Shown one piece after another: positions 5,178 to 5,279 of a DNA stretch of 5,279 nt. The notes under the pieces are model-generated. The model saw nothing but the letters and a program-made list of their open reading frames with translations. It was not told where the DNA came from and made no database searches. Source of the DNA: an uncultured Alphaproteobacteria bacterium (GTDB lineage: Bacteria > Pseudomonadota > Alphaproteobacteria > Micavibrionales > Micavibrionaceae); NCBI GenBank assembly GCA_937128575.1, contig CAKZMN010000107.1, forward strand, positions 1-5,279. Direction: 5' to 3'. Each line of letters starts with the position of its first letter. The first letter of the stretch is position 1. A program made the position numbers and the translations under genes.

Positions 5178-5279
5178 CTAATCTTTCAAGCCGGCCTTAT
5201 ACATTTTGTCGTATAGGCCTTTTTTCTTCATTAGTTCTTCGTGGGTGCCCTGCTCGGCTATGGCGCCGTTATTTAGCAC
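5178..5279 (-). CDS. ABC exporter ATPase, C-terminal end (5' end outside window)
   Basis: The minus-strand frame enters from the right edge and ends at a TAG (5180-5178), giving the last 33 residues. They read VLNNGAIAEQGTHEEL, then MKKKGLYDKMYKAGLKD. The phrase G-x-I-x-E-x-G-T-H-x-E-L followed by G-L-Y is the usual tail just after the H-loop of fused membrane-ATPase exporters of the MsbA/multidrug/lipid type. The substrate cannot be told from this fragment. It is the upstream neighbour of the CBS gene on the same strand. Confidence 0.88.
   Translation of the reverse strand: MLNNGAIAEQGTHEELMKKKGLYDKMYKAGLKD

Overview
The window looks like an ordinary stretch of an alphaproteobacterial chromosome with moderate GC content (somewhat below 50% by eye). 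The lineage call rests on three things: an NDUFS4-like accessory subunit of respiratory complex I, an ECF sigma factor paired with a NrsF/DUF1109 membrane anti-sigma factor in the manner of Caulobacter SigF-NrsF, and compact intergenic regions. No mobile element, CRISPR array or phage gene is visible.

Left part, plus strand (1-2121). The window opens inside the gene of a class III nucleotide cyclase, whose C-terminal catalytic domain is complete. Its stop codon overlaps the start of a 3-mercaptopyruvate sulfurtransferase gene (sseA type) in an ATGA junction. A 291-bp gap follows. It holds a well-formed promoter, a candidate small RNA of about 62 nt that ends in a strong intrinsic terminator, and a weaker second promoter in front of a 95-residue orphan protein.

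Centre and right part, minus strand (2151-5279). A non-coding convergence zone with two small hairpins sharing a 10-mer is followed, in increasing coordinates, by tRNA-Arg(UCU), the NDUFS4-like gene with its own promoter, the nrsF-sigF pair, tRNA-Pro(UGG), a DUF192 exported protein, a CBS-domain protein, and the last 33 codons of an ABC exporter ATPase. Transcription runs right to left. The likely units are CBS-DUF192 (perhaps reading into tRNA-Pro), sigF-nrsF, the complex I subunit, and tRNA-Arg.

Three gene pairs (cyclase/sseA, sigF/nrsF, CBS/DUF192) overlap by exactly 4 bp (ATGA), so each is probably translationally coupled. The observations most worth following are the candidate small RNA at 1675-1736, the Cys/His-rich sensor face of the NrsF-like protein, and the non-canonical substrate-selecting positions of the cyclase. 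I do not see a clearly new multi-gene system.
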